A stretch of 51,836 bases of DNA, from NCBI RefSeq assembly GCF_903933125.1, contig NZ_CAIZIZ010000122.1, positions 1-51,836 on the forward strand, in the 5' to 3' direction. The position numbers and the translations under genes are program-made. Source of the stretch: an uncultured Lamprocystis sp. GTDB taxonomy: Bacteria > Pseudomonadota > Gammaproteobacteria > Chromatiales > Chromatiaceae. The notes beneath the pieces were generated by a model that worked only from the letters and a program-made list of their open reading frames with translations, was not told the origin of the DNA and did no database searches. Below, in pieces: positions 44,737-51,271 of the stretch (position 1 is the first letter of the stretch; each line of letters starts with the position of its first letter).

Positions 44737-45318
44737 TCAGGCAGGTACCGGGGGCACAACCGGGGTCATGACCAAGGTCCGGGTATCGGCAATCGGGGGG
44801 TCGGAGCGCTCGCGCACGGCCAACCGGATCGTGCGCACCACATAAGGGATCGAGATCTGGTAGGGGGGCTCCAGACTGTCCCAGAGCCTCAGCATGTCCT
44901 CAGTACTCAAGTGCGAGAGCGAAACCCGCAGCGCGTCCTCGGGCTCCCAGGGATAACCGGGATCCAGCAGGTTGCCGGTGATCACGGCGTGACGATCCAG
45001 GATATCCATGCAGCGCGCCAGCATCATCTGTTCTCCCTCCGCCGACGGACCGCTGCCCCACACCGTGAGCAGGTAATGCAGTTCCAGCCCCAGGGCCACC
45101 CGCCGCGGGGCGGTCGGCGCCAACCGGGGCAGTTCGACGTGGCGGCGCGCCTCGTCCACCTCCACCCGATAGAGAAAGATGGCCACCGTGTTGGTCAGCC
45201 CCGGGGAGAAGTGACGCGTGGAAAAAAGCGACACCGTGAAGGGGTTGACACCGCCGGTGGCAGCCAACTGGTCTTCGAGTAACCTCCGCAGGGTAGCGCT
45301 GGCGCCGGCAATGAACAT
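44737..45318 (-). CDS. DUF4255 tail terminator/cap protein (Afp16/Pvc16-like)
   Basis: A 193-residue DUF4255 protein: the opening ATLRRLLEDQL, FLYRVEVDEARRH, the conserved LGLELHYLLTVWG and YPWEPEDALRVSLSHLSTEDMLRLWDSL with YQISIPYVVRTIRL are typical. Afp16 caps the sheath-tube end and fixes particle length. It starts 34 bases after the first gene of the operon, with a weak ribosome site. Confidence 0.92.
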   Translation of the reverse strand: MFIAGASATLRRLLEDQLAATGGVNPFTVSLFSTRHFSPGLTNTVAIFLYRVEVDEARRHVELPRLAPTAPRRVALGLELHYLLTVWGSGPSAEGEQMMLARCMDILDRHAVITGNLLDPGYPWEPEDALRVSLSHLSTEDMLRLWDSLEPPYQISIPYVVRTIRLAVRERSDPPIADTRTLVMTPVVPPVPA

Positions 45319-45352
45319 GGATAAGGCTCGTTTTCGATCCGTTTACTTTCGT

Positions 45353-45685
45353 TTACTGCAAAGAGTCACCGGGCGCACTCGGCCGCGGCTCCGCCGCAGG
45401 TTCGGCGGGCCCGACTCCCGATGACTGGCGTGTGGCGCCTGCGCCATCACCCGCCAACATATAAAGGGTCTGGCCGGCCGGTGAGACCTTGAACTGGACC
45501 CGCGCCTCGCCGACCAGATAATCGAGGGCACGCTGAACCCGCCACCGGGTCTCTTCAAGTCGCTGCCGCTTGATCCACCAGCGGGCGATCCCTTCGACCG
45601 TATCCGCCGCCTCCCCATGGGTTTCCAGATACCTGAGGATTTCGCGCGCGAGCGACTCGACATCGACTTCGGGATTCATGCCCAT
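45353..45685 (-). CDS. Small winged-helix-like protein, first gene of the eCIS operon
   Basis: A 110-residue protein from ATG 45685, preceded by a GAGGGTGG ribosome site. Residues 5-80 look like a helix-turn-helix/winged-helix domain (ESLAREILRYLETH, EGIARWWIKRQ, TRWRVQRALDYLVGE, then a two-strand wing VQFKVSPAGQTLYML). The tail is disordered. Longer in-frame starts reach into the promoter and are unlikely. As the first gene behind the sigma-54 promoter it may be a local regulator. No family name is assigned. Confidence 0.65.
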   Translation of the reverse strand: MGMNPEVDVESLAREILRYLETHGEAADTVEGIARWWIKRQRLEETRWRVQRALDYLVGEARVQFKVSPAGQTLYMLAGDGAGATRQSSGVGPAEPAAEPRPSAPGDSLQ

Positions 45686-45735
45686 CGCCACCCTCGTCTC
45701 GCGTCGGCCCAAGCGCTGGCGCCATGTCCGAGTGT

Positions 45736-45752
45736 TGCAGTTTGGATGCCAA
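45736..45752 (-). promoter_or_regulatory. Predicted sigma-54 (-24/-12) promoter of the eCIS operon
   Basis: Minus-strand TTGGCATCCAAACTGCA matches YTGGCAC-N5-TTGCW with the invariant GG and GC at exactly ten-base spacing. The predicted start is near 45725, giving a 5' leader of about 40 bases before ATG 45685. A sigma-54 activator gene is the next gene upstream, which supports the call. Confidence 0.68.
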
Positions 45753-45901
45753 TGCGAGTCTTCTCGTAACCAATTGAATCGCAATGGCGTGTTGCGGCCG
45801 AGACCAGGCTGCGGGTTGATCAGGACCCACCAGCACCCGTGGTTTCGACAGTAAACACAGGGATATCATAATCTTATGCGGTTCGCGCCAAGACCGTCGG
45901 C

Positions 45902-45937
45902 GGGTCACCCACGACCCGCGCGGGTCGGATACGACCC
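45902..45937. promoter_or_regulatory. Tandem dyads, likely enhancer for the sigma-54 activator
   Basis: Two copies of GGGTC-N6-GACCC lie at 45902-45917 and 45922-45937, exactly 20 bp (two helical turns) apart. Their centres are about 184 and 204 bp upstream of the predicted start, the usual range for enhancer sites of sigma-54 activators. Between them is a perfect palindrome CGACCCGCGCGGGTCG. Flanking direct repeats ACCGTCGGCGG occur near 45893 and 45946. Confidence 0.6.
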
Positions 45938-46011
45938 ACCCCCCAACCGTCGGCGGCTGTCCGTCGCGGGACTGGAATGGTCCGCCCGCTGCGCCGGGCA
46001 GCGCATGCCGG

Positions 46012-46137
46012 CCTCGATCAAGATTCCGGCCACTTGGGCTCGCCGAGTGCGTCGTCAGGCCATCCTGGCCTGACACCGTCAGGGCTGGAAGCCCTGACTA
46101 CGCACGCCGCCGGCCGGGATGACGATCAAGGCCCGCG
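46012..46137 (+). repeat. Dispersed two-hairpin repeat, copy B
   Basis: This closely matches 2754-2860, with the same hairpins CAGGCCA-TCC-TGGCCTG (46056-46072) and GTCAGGGCT-GGA-AGCCCTGAC (46078-46098). It ends with GACGATCAAGGCCCG, like the inner end of the repeat at 1-67. It is non-coding. Confidence 0.8.
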
Positions 46138-46146
46138 TGCCGGCTT

Positions 46147-46351
46147 CAGCAATTCCAAATTTGAGGGTCCGCTGCGGCCCATGGTGGATGGGGCGCGCAC
46201 AACCGACGTGCTGAATCCCGAACATCGTGCGGCGCGCCTTATCCACCCTACAAAATTAAAGGTTTTGTAGGGGGGATAAGCGTAGCGCATCCACCATCAG
46301 CCCCGCCGACGGCTTCACGCTGGATGCTGCCGCCCAAATTTGGAATTGCTG
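46147..46351. mobile_element. MITE-like element, about 205 bp
   Basis: Terminal inverted repeats CAGCAATTCCAAATTTG (46147-46163 and 46335-46351, 17 of 17 bases) enclose a region with no gene. It is flanked by a perfect 9-bp direct repeat TGCCGGCTT at 46138-46146 and 46352-46360, a target-site duplication. Inside is a hairpin, CTTATCC...CCTACAAAA / TTTTGTAGG...GGATAAG (46238-46280), and flanking GTGGATG/CATCCAC arms. It must have been moved by a transposase encoded elsewhere. Confidence 0.75.
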
Positions 46352-46396
46352 TGCCGGCTTGCCGGGCGTGGTGGGATGCGTTCGCGGCGGGCGAGA

Positions 46397-47788
46397 TCAG
46401 ATTGGATCGCAGCCGTTTAGGGAGGCCGCGGTAATCCCGTATTTCTTGAGCAGCTTGCCGAGGGCACGCCGCTCCTTTCCGGCCACCCGGGCAGCGCGGG
46501 TCACGTTGCCGTTGGCGTCCGCCATCAGACGGATCAGATACTCCTTCTCGAAGATCTCGACGGCCCGGCTCTTGGCCGCGGCAAAACCGATCCCGGCGAG
46601 CGGGTGGTCGTCGGGCTGAAAAGGCCCCAAAGACTGTGCGGAATCGGCCGCGGGGAACACCCGCAACAGGTCACCGGTCGCCAGGAGAACCTCGCGATGC
46701 ATCAGGTTCTCGAGTTCCCGAACGTTCCCGGGCCAGTGATAGGCGCGCAGCAGGCGCAGCGTGCCCGGGTCCAGCGTCTTGACCCGAAGGCCGTACTGAT
46801 GACAGAACATCTCGACGAAGTGGCGCGCGAGCAGGTCGATATCGTCCACCCGCTCGCGCAGCGGCGGCAGCCGCAGTGACAGGATGTTCAACCGGAAGTA
46901 CAGATCGGCCCGAAACCCCTGCCGGGCCGACAACGCGCGCAGGTCGGCGTTGCTGGCGGTGACGACGCGGGTATCGGCGTGACGCACCTGCTGCCCGCCG
47001 AGCGGGCGGTATTCCTTGTTTTGCAGGAACCGCAGCAGCGCCGCCTGCGCCTTAGGCGAGAGTGCCTCGACCTCATCGAGAAAGAGGGTGCCGCCGGCGG
47101 CCTCACCGATCGCGCCCACGGCGGCGGAGCGGGCATCCGTGTAGGCACCGCGCTCATGACCGAAGAGTTCGTTTTCGACCAGATGATCAGGCAGCGCTCC
47201 GCAGTTGACCGGCACGAAGGGGCCACCCGCCCGCCCGCCCAGGTAATGCAGGGCGCGCGCGACCAGTTCCTTACCGGTGCCGGTCTCACCCTCGATCAGC
47301 ACCGGGGCCGCGCATTGGGCCAGCCGGCGCACCCGGCCGATAGCATCGAGAAAACTCGGGGAGCGGCCGATCAGGTTGAGCTCGACCAGGGTCTGCGCGA
47401 GCTCGGGGTCCAGACTCTCCGGCGCCGGGCGCCGATCATGGCACAGGCGTTTCAGCCGGTAAGCCAGTTCATCTTCAGCACAAGGCCAGCGGGCGCAGTC
47501 GCAGCAGCGCTCGATCAACTCCGGCTCCCACACCGTCTCGCCGGTGACCAGCAGTGCCAGACTTGGCATCGCCCGCGCCGATTCCATGGCCGTCAGGACA
47601 TGGTCCCGACGACCCGCTGAACCGAGCAGGAACACCACCGCCCCCGGCCAGCCGTCCATCGCTCCGTCGTTCACCTGCGCGGGCGACAGGACGCGCGGCT
47701 GGTAGCCGAGCGCGTCGAGGGCCGCGCGCATGGCCGCGCCGGTATCCGGATGGGCGAAGGGAACCAAGGCTAAGGGCGAGGCGTTCAA
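46397..47788 (-). CDS. Sigma-54-dependent activator (bEBP), likely eCIS regulator
   Basis: A 463-residue enhancer-binding protein from TTG 47788 with a GGGAGGA ribosome site. Residues 1-115 are a degenerate receiver-like domain lacking the phosphorylation aspartates but with a cysteine cluster CCDCARWPC (95-103). The AAA+ domain has Walker A GETGTGKE (167-174), [13 protein letters not shown] with the sigma-54 contact loop GAYTDA (214-219, normally GAFTGA), Walker [10 protein letters not shown] and the arginine-finger motif [10 protein letters not shown]. The C terminus is a Fis-type helix-turn-helix (about 430-455). It lies next to the eCIS promoter on the same strand and probably controls it. 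Confidence 0.9.
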   Translation of the reverse strand: MNASPLALVPFAHPDTGAAMRAALDALGYQPRVLSPAQVNDGAMDGWPGAVVFLLGSAGRRDHVLTAMESARAMPSLALLVTGETVWEPELIERCCDCARWPCAEDELAYRLKRLCHDRRPAPESLDPELAQTLVELNLIGRSPSFLDAIGRVRRLAQCAAPVLIEGETGTGKELVARALHYLGGRAGGPFVPVNCGALPDHLVENELFGHERGAYTDARSAAVGAIGEAAGGTLFLDEVEALSPKAQAALLRFLQNKEYRPLGGQQVRHADTRVVTASNADLRALSARQGFRADLYFRLNILSLRLPPLRERVDDIDLLARHFVEMFCHQYGLRVKTLDPGTLRLLRAYHWPGNVRELENLMHREVLLATGDLLRVFPAADSAQSLGPFQPDDHPLAGIGFAAAKSRAVEIFEKEYLIRLMADANGNVTRAARVAGKERRALGKLLKKYGITAASLNGCDPI

Positions 47789-48184
47789 GAAGTCCTCCCG
47801 GGCTTGCCGGTTGAGTTTCTATCGACGATGCCCCGGAGCGCTCAGGCGCAGTTCCGGGCGCGAAATCGGCAGCAGGGGCACTGCCGATCGATGCGAGGCG
47901 TTCGGGACACCCGCGTACCGGGCCGACTCAATCAATTCGTGCTGTCGCCGCACCTGCTGCCGACGCGACCGGGTGCCTGCTTGAAGGTCAGTCAGGCGTC
48001 AGAGGGTTATCGCCTGGCATTCTACTAGGAGAAAGATAGCAGACTTGACCCGAGGGGTCCGCGCGATTCAGGCACCGCCCGTGTCGGACGCGTCCCCGAT
48101 CCCTGTAGGAATCGTCTTGCCCCGACGGCCCACGGGCGGCGATCATCCCACGCATCTCGATCAGCGGCAGCGCGGCACCCTCAG
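47789..48184. other. Divergent intergenic region between activator gene and trmO
   Basis: About 400 bases with no supported gene. It contains a dyad GACCC-GAG-GGGTC at 48047-48059, related to the half-sites in the eCIS enhancer, which could be an autoregulatory site or chance. I found no convincing -24/-12 element for the activator gene. Confidence 0.35.
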
Positions 48185-48916
48185 TTGGACTTTCACTTTT
48201 CCCCCATCGGCTTCATCCGCTCTCCGTACACCGACAAGTTCGGTATCCCGCGGCAGCCGGGCCTGGTCACCGCCGCGCAAGCGCGGCTGGACCTGCTGCC
48301 GGACTATGCCCGCGAAGAAGCCTTCAAAGGGATCGAGGGCTTCTCTCATGTTTGGTTGCTGTTCGTGTTCCATGACGACTGTCTGACCGCCGGCTGGCGG
48401 CCAACAGTCCGCCCGCCCCGTCTGGGCGGACGTGAGCGGGTGGGCGTCTTCGCCAGCCGCGCGCCCTATCGGCCCAACCCGATCGGACTATCCGCGGTGG
48501 AACATCAGGGACTGGAACGCACCCCGACCGGCTTGGCCTTGCGCCTGCGCGGAGTCGACCTGCTCGACGGCACCCCGGTCCTCGACGTGAAGCCGTACGT
48601 CCCCTACGCCGACGCCCTGCCCCACGCGCGCTCCGGGTTCGCGGCGGCGGGACGTCCGCAGGACTGGGAGGTGGAGTTCAGCCCGGCGGCCTTGAGCGGA
48701 CTGGCGCGCGCCGACCCGGACGGCAGCCGGCAGTTGCGCCAACTCATCGAACAGGTGCTGGCCCAGGACCCGCGGCCGGGGTATATGGACCGCTATCCGC
48801 AACGCGATGCCTTCACCCTGCGGCTCTATGACCTGGAGTTGCGTTGGCAGGTGCTGGGGCGGCGCGCCCTGGTGACCGGGTTGGACACCGCGGCGGCGGG
48901 TGCGCCGGTTGATTGA
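48185..48916 (+). CDS. trmO: tRNA m6t6A37 methyltransferase TrmO (TsaA family)
   Basis: A 243-residue protein: FHFSPIGFIRSPYTDKFGIPRQPGL, then GFSHVWLLFVFH and the conserved RPPRLGGRERVGVFASRAPYRPNPIGLSAV. TrmO uses SAM to methylate N6 of t6A37 in tRNA-Thr. The C-terminal domain with YMDRYPQRDAFTLRLYD is also typical of full-length gammaproteobacterial enzymes. The start is a TTG at 48185, because the family begins there and no ATG is in frame nearby; no strong ribosome site is seen. Confidence 0.93.
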   Translation: MDFHFSPIGFIRSPYTDKFGIPRQPGLVTAAQARLDLLPDYAREEAFKGIEGFSHVWLLFVFHDDCLTAGWRPTVRPPRLGGRERVGVFASRAPYRPNPIGLSAVEHQGLERTPTGLALRLRGVDLLDGTPVLDVKPYVPYADALPHARSGFAAAGRPQDWEVEFSPAALSGLARADPDGSRQLRQLIEQVLAQDPRPGYMDRYPQRDAFTLRLYDLELRWQVLGRRALVTGLDTAAAGAPVD

Positions 48917-49087
48917 ACTCGGGTGATCGGTCCGCGATTTGGGAAGGAACCATCAGTCACAGGCCCTTTGAATTCATCCTGGTTCGTCGAGTGTCGCCTG
49001 GATTGAATGACCTCATCAACGTGTTAGCGTCTCGTCTGGACGAGATTTCATGATTGAACCTGGCCCGTTTTGTCACCTTGAGCCCCT

Positions 49088-49141
49088 TCATGCCGGCGAA
49101 CGCTCGTGGCGAACGCTCGCTTTTGAGCGAACTTGTTAGCC
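49088..49141 (-). other. attC-like site after the RelE/ParE-type toxin gene (degenerate)
   Basis: On the minus strand the toxin gene ends GGCTAACAAG, an RYYYAAC-like core containing the stop codon, followed by a hairpin CGCTC-AAAA-GCGAG and repeats of GAGCGTTCGCC. The sequence resembles the start of the better site at 50728-50825 (CTAACAAG...CTCAAAA.CGAGCG). The distal core is not recognisable. Confidence 0.35.
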
Positions 49142-49396
49142 CAACAATTGGTCATACTCGGCATGACTGCCAATCCAAAACCACTGCACACCGTCTGGGA
49201 CGGGTACGCCAAGAGCCCGAAAATGCTTTCCCACACGAACGCTTCGATACTGTCCATTCTTGACTTGTTTGAAGCGCAGGGACGGATGCGACGGGTCTTG
49301 ACGCAAGAGTTCGTAGTTCGCTCTTGCCAACTGCTGAATGGACTCTGGAAGATCGCCGAAACATCCCCAGAATTTGGTTGATGCGTAGTGTTTCAA
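49136..49396 (-). CDS. RelE/ParE-type toxin
   Basis: An 86-residue protein ending QWFWIGSHAEYDQLLG with YRSVRVGKHFRALGV before it, the pattern of a RelE/ParE-superfamily toxin subgroup (PESIQQLARANYELLRQDPS HP). Members either cut ribosome-bound mRNA or poison gyrase; which applies here is unknown. The start is TTG at 49396, overlapping the antitoxin stop. The TAA stop lies inside an attC-like core (GGCTAAC). Confidence 0.82.
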   Translation of the reverse strand: MKHYASTKFWGCFGDLPESIQQLARANYELLRQDPSHPSLRFKQVKNGQYRSVRVGKHFRALGVPVPDGVQWFWIGSHAEYDQLLG

Positions 49397-49593
49397 ATTT
49401 CCCTAGCCGACCCGGAGCGGTACTCCGCGAGCGCTTCTGCCGCCAAGGCGTCCAACTTACCAGCTTGGGCATCTGCCTCTATTTGGCGGTCCCAGGCATC
49501 GGCGTCCCACTCCTGAAACCAGCGGCGAAACTCGTAAAGCTCAACTTCAGATAACGCCTGAACCTGAGCTTCGATTCTTTCCAGTACTGTCAT
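49393..49593 (-). CDS. Small antitoxin paired with the RelE/ParE-type toxin
   Basis: A 66-residue acidic protein: MTVLERIEAQVQALSEVELY, EFRRWFQEWDADAWDRQIEA, then a C-terminal helix LDALAAEALAEYRSG. It is typical of short antitoxins located before RelE/ParE toxins. ATG 49593 with a GAGG ribosome site is preferred to TTG 49614. The stop overlaps the toxin start. Confidence 0.8.
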   Translation of the reverse strand: MTVLERIEAQVQALSEVELYEFRRWFQEWDADAWDRQIEADAQAGKLDALAAEALAEYRSGSAREI

Positions 49594-49608
49594 TTCTGTT
49601 GCCTCTAA

Positions 49609-49656
49609 TGCCAACTGTGCTATTAGGTGCCTAATGGTTTGTAGGACCCGTTAGGC
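49609..49656 (-). other. Short degenerate attC-like site
   Basis: Minus strand GCCTAACGGG (with the TAA stop of the DUF2442 gene) followed by CCATTAGGC and a GTTGGCA core near the next gene. CCTAACGG and CCATTAGG form an imperfect stem. It is shorter than a typical attC, so it may be a deleted or decayed site. Confidence 0.35.
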
Positions 49657-49938
49657 ATTCTTGGATTTCATAATTGAGCTTGGCCCCTTTACCATCTGGT
49701 CCATTTCTCTTGTCGAGTCTAGATACAATGTATCGGGACAAATATCTTGTTCATGAGGCCAAACGACAGTGCCGGCAGAGACCTTGGCTAGTCTAAAATA
49801 GCTATAGTTCTTAAACTCCTTGAAGACTCCAAATTCTACCAAGCCAGAGCAATCATATATTCCTTGCTCACCGTTACTGAAAACGATAGACAGTTTGTAA
49901 TCATTCAAGACCGATACTTGCTCAACTCTTGGATTCAT
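49651..49938 (-). CDS. DUF2442 protein
   Basis: A 95-residue protein with the DUF2442 pattern: VSVLNDYKLSIVFSNGEQGIYD at the start, FRLAKVSAGTVVWPHEQDICPDTLYLDS in the second half. DUF2442 proteins commonly follow DUF4160 genes as putative toxin-antitoxin-like pairs of unknown mechanism, and that is the arrangement here (5 bases apart). The base composition is clearly more AT-rich than the chromosome around it. The stop lies in a GCCTAAC core. Confidence 0.88.
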   Translation of the reverse strand: MNPRVEQVSVLNDYKLSIVFSNGEQGIYDCSGLVEFGVFKEFKNYSYFRLAKVSAGTVVWPHEQDICPDTLYLDSTREMDQMVKGPSSIMKSKNA

Positions 49939-49943
49939 AATCT

Positions 49944-50213
49944 TTACTTCAAAGGATCGATTTTATAAGGTAGTTCGCCTGACAGGGCCAGTTCCCAATT
50001 AGCCATTAGTTCTTCCTTATGTATTTCTATCCAGGCATTAAGGAGCTTCATTTTTGCAGAGGGAATATTTCCTTCAAGAATTTCTCCGTCGGGTATAGAT
50101 ACTATGACCTCTTGCCCTGAATATGTAACATGAATATGGGGCAGTTTATGTTGTTTGTTGTCCATGAAATACATATAAACGATGATCCCATAAAATGCTG
50201 AAATTGAAGGCAT
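49944..50213 (-). CDS. DUF4160 protein
   Basis: An 89-residue DUF4160 protein: MPSISAFYGIIVYMYFMDNK, then the conserved HKLPHIHVTYSGQEVIVSI and a C-terminal helix NAWIEIHKEELMANW. It pairs with the DUF2442 gene directly downstream; the pair is widespread on mobile DNA. Function unknown. It has low GC compared with the eCIS region. Confidence 0.88.
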   Translation of the reverse strand: MPSISAFYGIIVYMYFMDNKQHKLPHIHVTYSGQEVIVSIPDGEILEGNIPSAKMKLLNAWIEIHKEELMANWELALSGELPYKIDPLK

Positions 50214-50248
50214 GATTTCTCTCGAAGCTATCGGCCGAAGAGTTCGAA

Positions 50249-50400
50249 GAGTTCCGGGGACAGTTTACGAGTCGAGTTCCGGGGACAGTTTACTCAATTA
50301 CGTCTGCCGCAGAGCATGAAATAAGTAAACTGTCCCCAGAATTGCGTCGAAATAAGTAAACTGTCCCCAGAATTGCGTCCCCAGAATTGCCCAAGTTGTC
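50249..50400. repeat. GGGGACAGTTTAC repeat cluster (inverted tandem units)
   Basis: Two direct copies of AGTTCCGGGGACAGTTTAC (50250-50268, 50275-50293) face two inverted copies GTAAACTGTCCCCAGAATT (50325-50343, 50356-50374), with a further partial CCCCAGAATTG. The motif is a widespread bacterial intergenic palindrome often seen near REP-associated or IS transposases. Here it runs into the 3' end of a gene. Confidence 0.85.
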
Positions 50401-50724
50401 GCCTCCGTACTCACCGCCAAGCAAGCCGGGAATCTTTAGGCAATACTTCCGCCCTTCTTCGAGAGGACCTACCTTCGCTTGTGCCTCTTCGACAAGGGCA
50501 GGCATGCTCCAGTCCTGCTGAAACTCTTCATCTTCGATCAGTGTGTCGAGTGCCGAGCGATCCGCCGCGATGATCTTGCAGTACAGGTCCTCTGGGCAGA
50601 TGCGCCAGTATTGGCCATGTGGGTCACGGACCATGAGGTTCCCGAAGTCGTTCTCTGCGACGACTTTGACCGGCTGAATTCCGGTCCAGCCCCATGCGCG
50701 CGCAATAAGCTCAACGATTTCCAT
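50290..50724 (-). CDS. T6SS-immunity-like (Tdi1/DUF1851-type) protein with replaced C terminus
   Basis: A 144-residue frame. Residues 1-105 resemble the Tdi1/DUF1851 immunity-type family: NLMVRDPHGQYWRICPEDLYC and YCLKIPGLLGGEYGGDNLG. From about residue 110 the frame is made of the GGGGACAGTTTAC repeats (GNSGDAILGTVYLF) and is not native. The normal C terminus is therefore lost and the protein may be non-functional. ATG 50724 lies 3 bases after an attC-like end, as expected for the first gene of a cassette. Confidence 0.65.
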   Translation of the reverse strand: MEIVELIARAWGWTGIQPVKVVAENDFGNLMVRDPHGQYWRICPEDLYCKIIAADRSALDTLIEDEEFQQDWSMPALVEEAQAKVGPLEEGRKYCLKIPGLLGGEYGGDNLGNSGDAILGTVYLFRRNSGDSLLISCSAADVIE

Positions 50725-50727
50725 GAC

Positions 50728-50825
50728 GCCTTACGACCGGCCTAAAGCGGCGCGCGCCCCCACGCAGCCTGCCAGTTAGCACGAACCCCGTGGCGCGCGC
50801 TCGTTTTTGAGTCCGCTTGTTAGGC
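50728..50825 (-). other. Integron attC-like recombination site, 98 bp
   Basis: On the minus strand it runs from GCCTAACAAGCGG (R'' core plus L'') through GC-rich complementary arms (GCGCGCGCC / GGCGCGCGCC) to GCCGCTTTAGGC-CGGTC-GTAAGGC (L' and a slightly degenerate R', GTTAGGC expected). The DUF2283 stop codon is within the first core and the next gene's ATG follows the last core by three bases, the normal cassette junction layout. Confidence 0.6.
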
Positions 50826-51047
50826 TGCACTCTTCTTGCAGATACTCCTGTCCAATTCAAGCGTATACGACAAGATGGTATCAATATTAAGCCTGTCCGA
50901 CGCCCGAAGTATCTCTATCCCGGTGATTTTTCCATCTTCTGTCGTGTCGAGATTGACGCCTTCTGCGATTTCGATTACCCCGTCCGACTCTTGGTCGCCA
51001 AAACTTAAATACAATGCATCAACTTCATCGTCATAATGAACTCTCAT
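50820..51047 (-). CDS. DUF2283 protein (putative antitoxin)
   Basis: A 75-residue DUF2283 protein: MRVHYDDEVDALYLSFGDQE, VIEIAEGVNLDTTEDGKITG and IEILRASDRL. It overlaps the DUF4258 gene by ATGA; the two families often occur together as a toxin-antitoxin-like pair. Its TAA stop is part of the GCCTAAC attC core. Confidence 0.9.
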   Translation of the reverse strand: MRVHYDDEVDALYLSFGDQESDGVIEIAEGVNLDTTEDGKITGIEILRASDRLNIDTILSYTLELDRSICKKSAA

Positions 51048-51271
51048 ATCGTAGGTCCTTTTTTGAGCGGATAGCTCGTGATTATGGTAGCAACTTGACC
51101 TTCAAGAACCGCGACAATTTTCAGTGGGAACTTAAAGCCCGGAACGAGTTCTATTATCTCGTTCTCGCCAACGGCAAGATTTGCTTTCGCGATTATTTGC
51201 TCGACAGTGGATTCAGGAATACTGTAAAGCTTCGCACGTCGTTTCGCGTGTCTTGAGAACCGTATTTCCAT
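51044..51271 (-). CDS. DUF4258 protein (putative toxin)
   Basis: A 75-residue DUF4258 protein: IRFSRHAKRRAKLYSIPEST at the start and a beta-type second half ending VATIITSYPLKKG. The family is distantly like RelE/BrnT folds. It pairs with DUF2283 downstream. It is the first gene of the putative cassette, 26 bases inside the GTTAAAT core at 51297-51303. Confidence 0.88.
   Translation of the reverse strand: MEIRFSRHAKRRAKLYSIPESTVEQIIAKANLAVGENEIIELVPGFKFPLKIVAVLEGQVATIITSYPLKKGPTI

Larger units (their letters stand above)
11496..45752 (-). other. eCIS (Afp/PVC-like contractile injection system) gene cluster
   Basis: A single minus-strand train from the sigma-54 promoter at 45752 down to the gene ending at 11496. 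It includes two sheaths, two tubes, hub, spike, gp25, baseplate J, tail protein I-like, AAA+ ATPase, DUF4255 cap and two DUF4157 proteins. No capsid, terminase, lysis, T6SS TssJ/L/M or ClpV genes are present. Many neighbours overlap as ATGA or TGATG, indicating one translationally coupled operon. The whole-locus call is strong even though several members are unrecognised. Confidence 0.93.

Noticed and set aside
45319-45360. Second -24/-12-like element before the DUF4255 gene (GGTGACTCTTTGC)
   Set aside because: The GG to GC spacing is nine, not ten, bases, which normally abolishes sigma-54 promoter function.
11496-45752. Interpretation as a prophage or as a type VI secretion system
   Set aside because: No capsid, portal, terminase, integrase or lysis genes, and no TssJ/L/M membrane complex or ClpV; DUF4255, the Afp15-like ATPase and DUF4157 point to eCIS.
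45876-46073. Plus-strand 65-codon frame across the enhancer dyads and repeat B
   Set aside because: Its end is translated repeat sequence and its start is GC-rich spacer; it has no ribosome site or homology.
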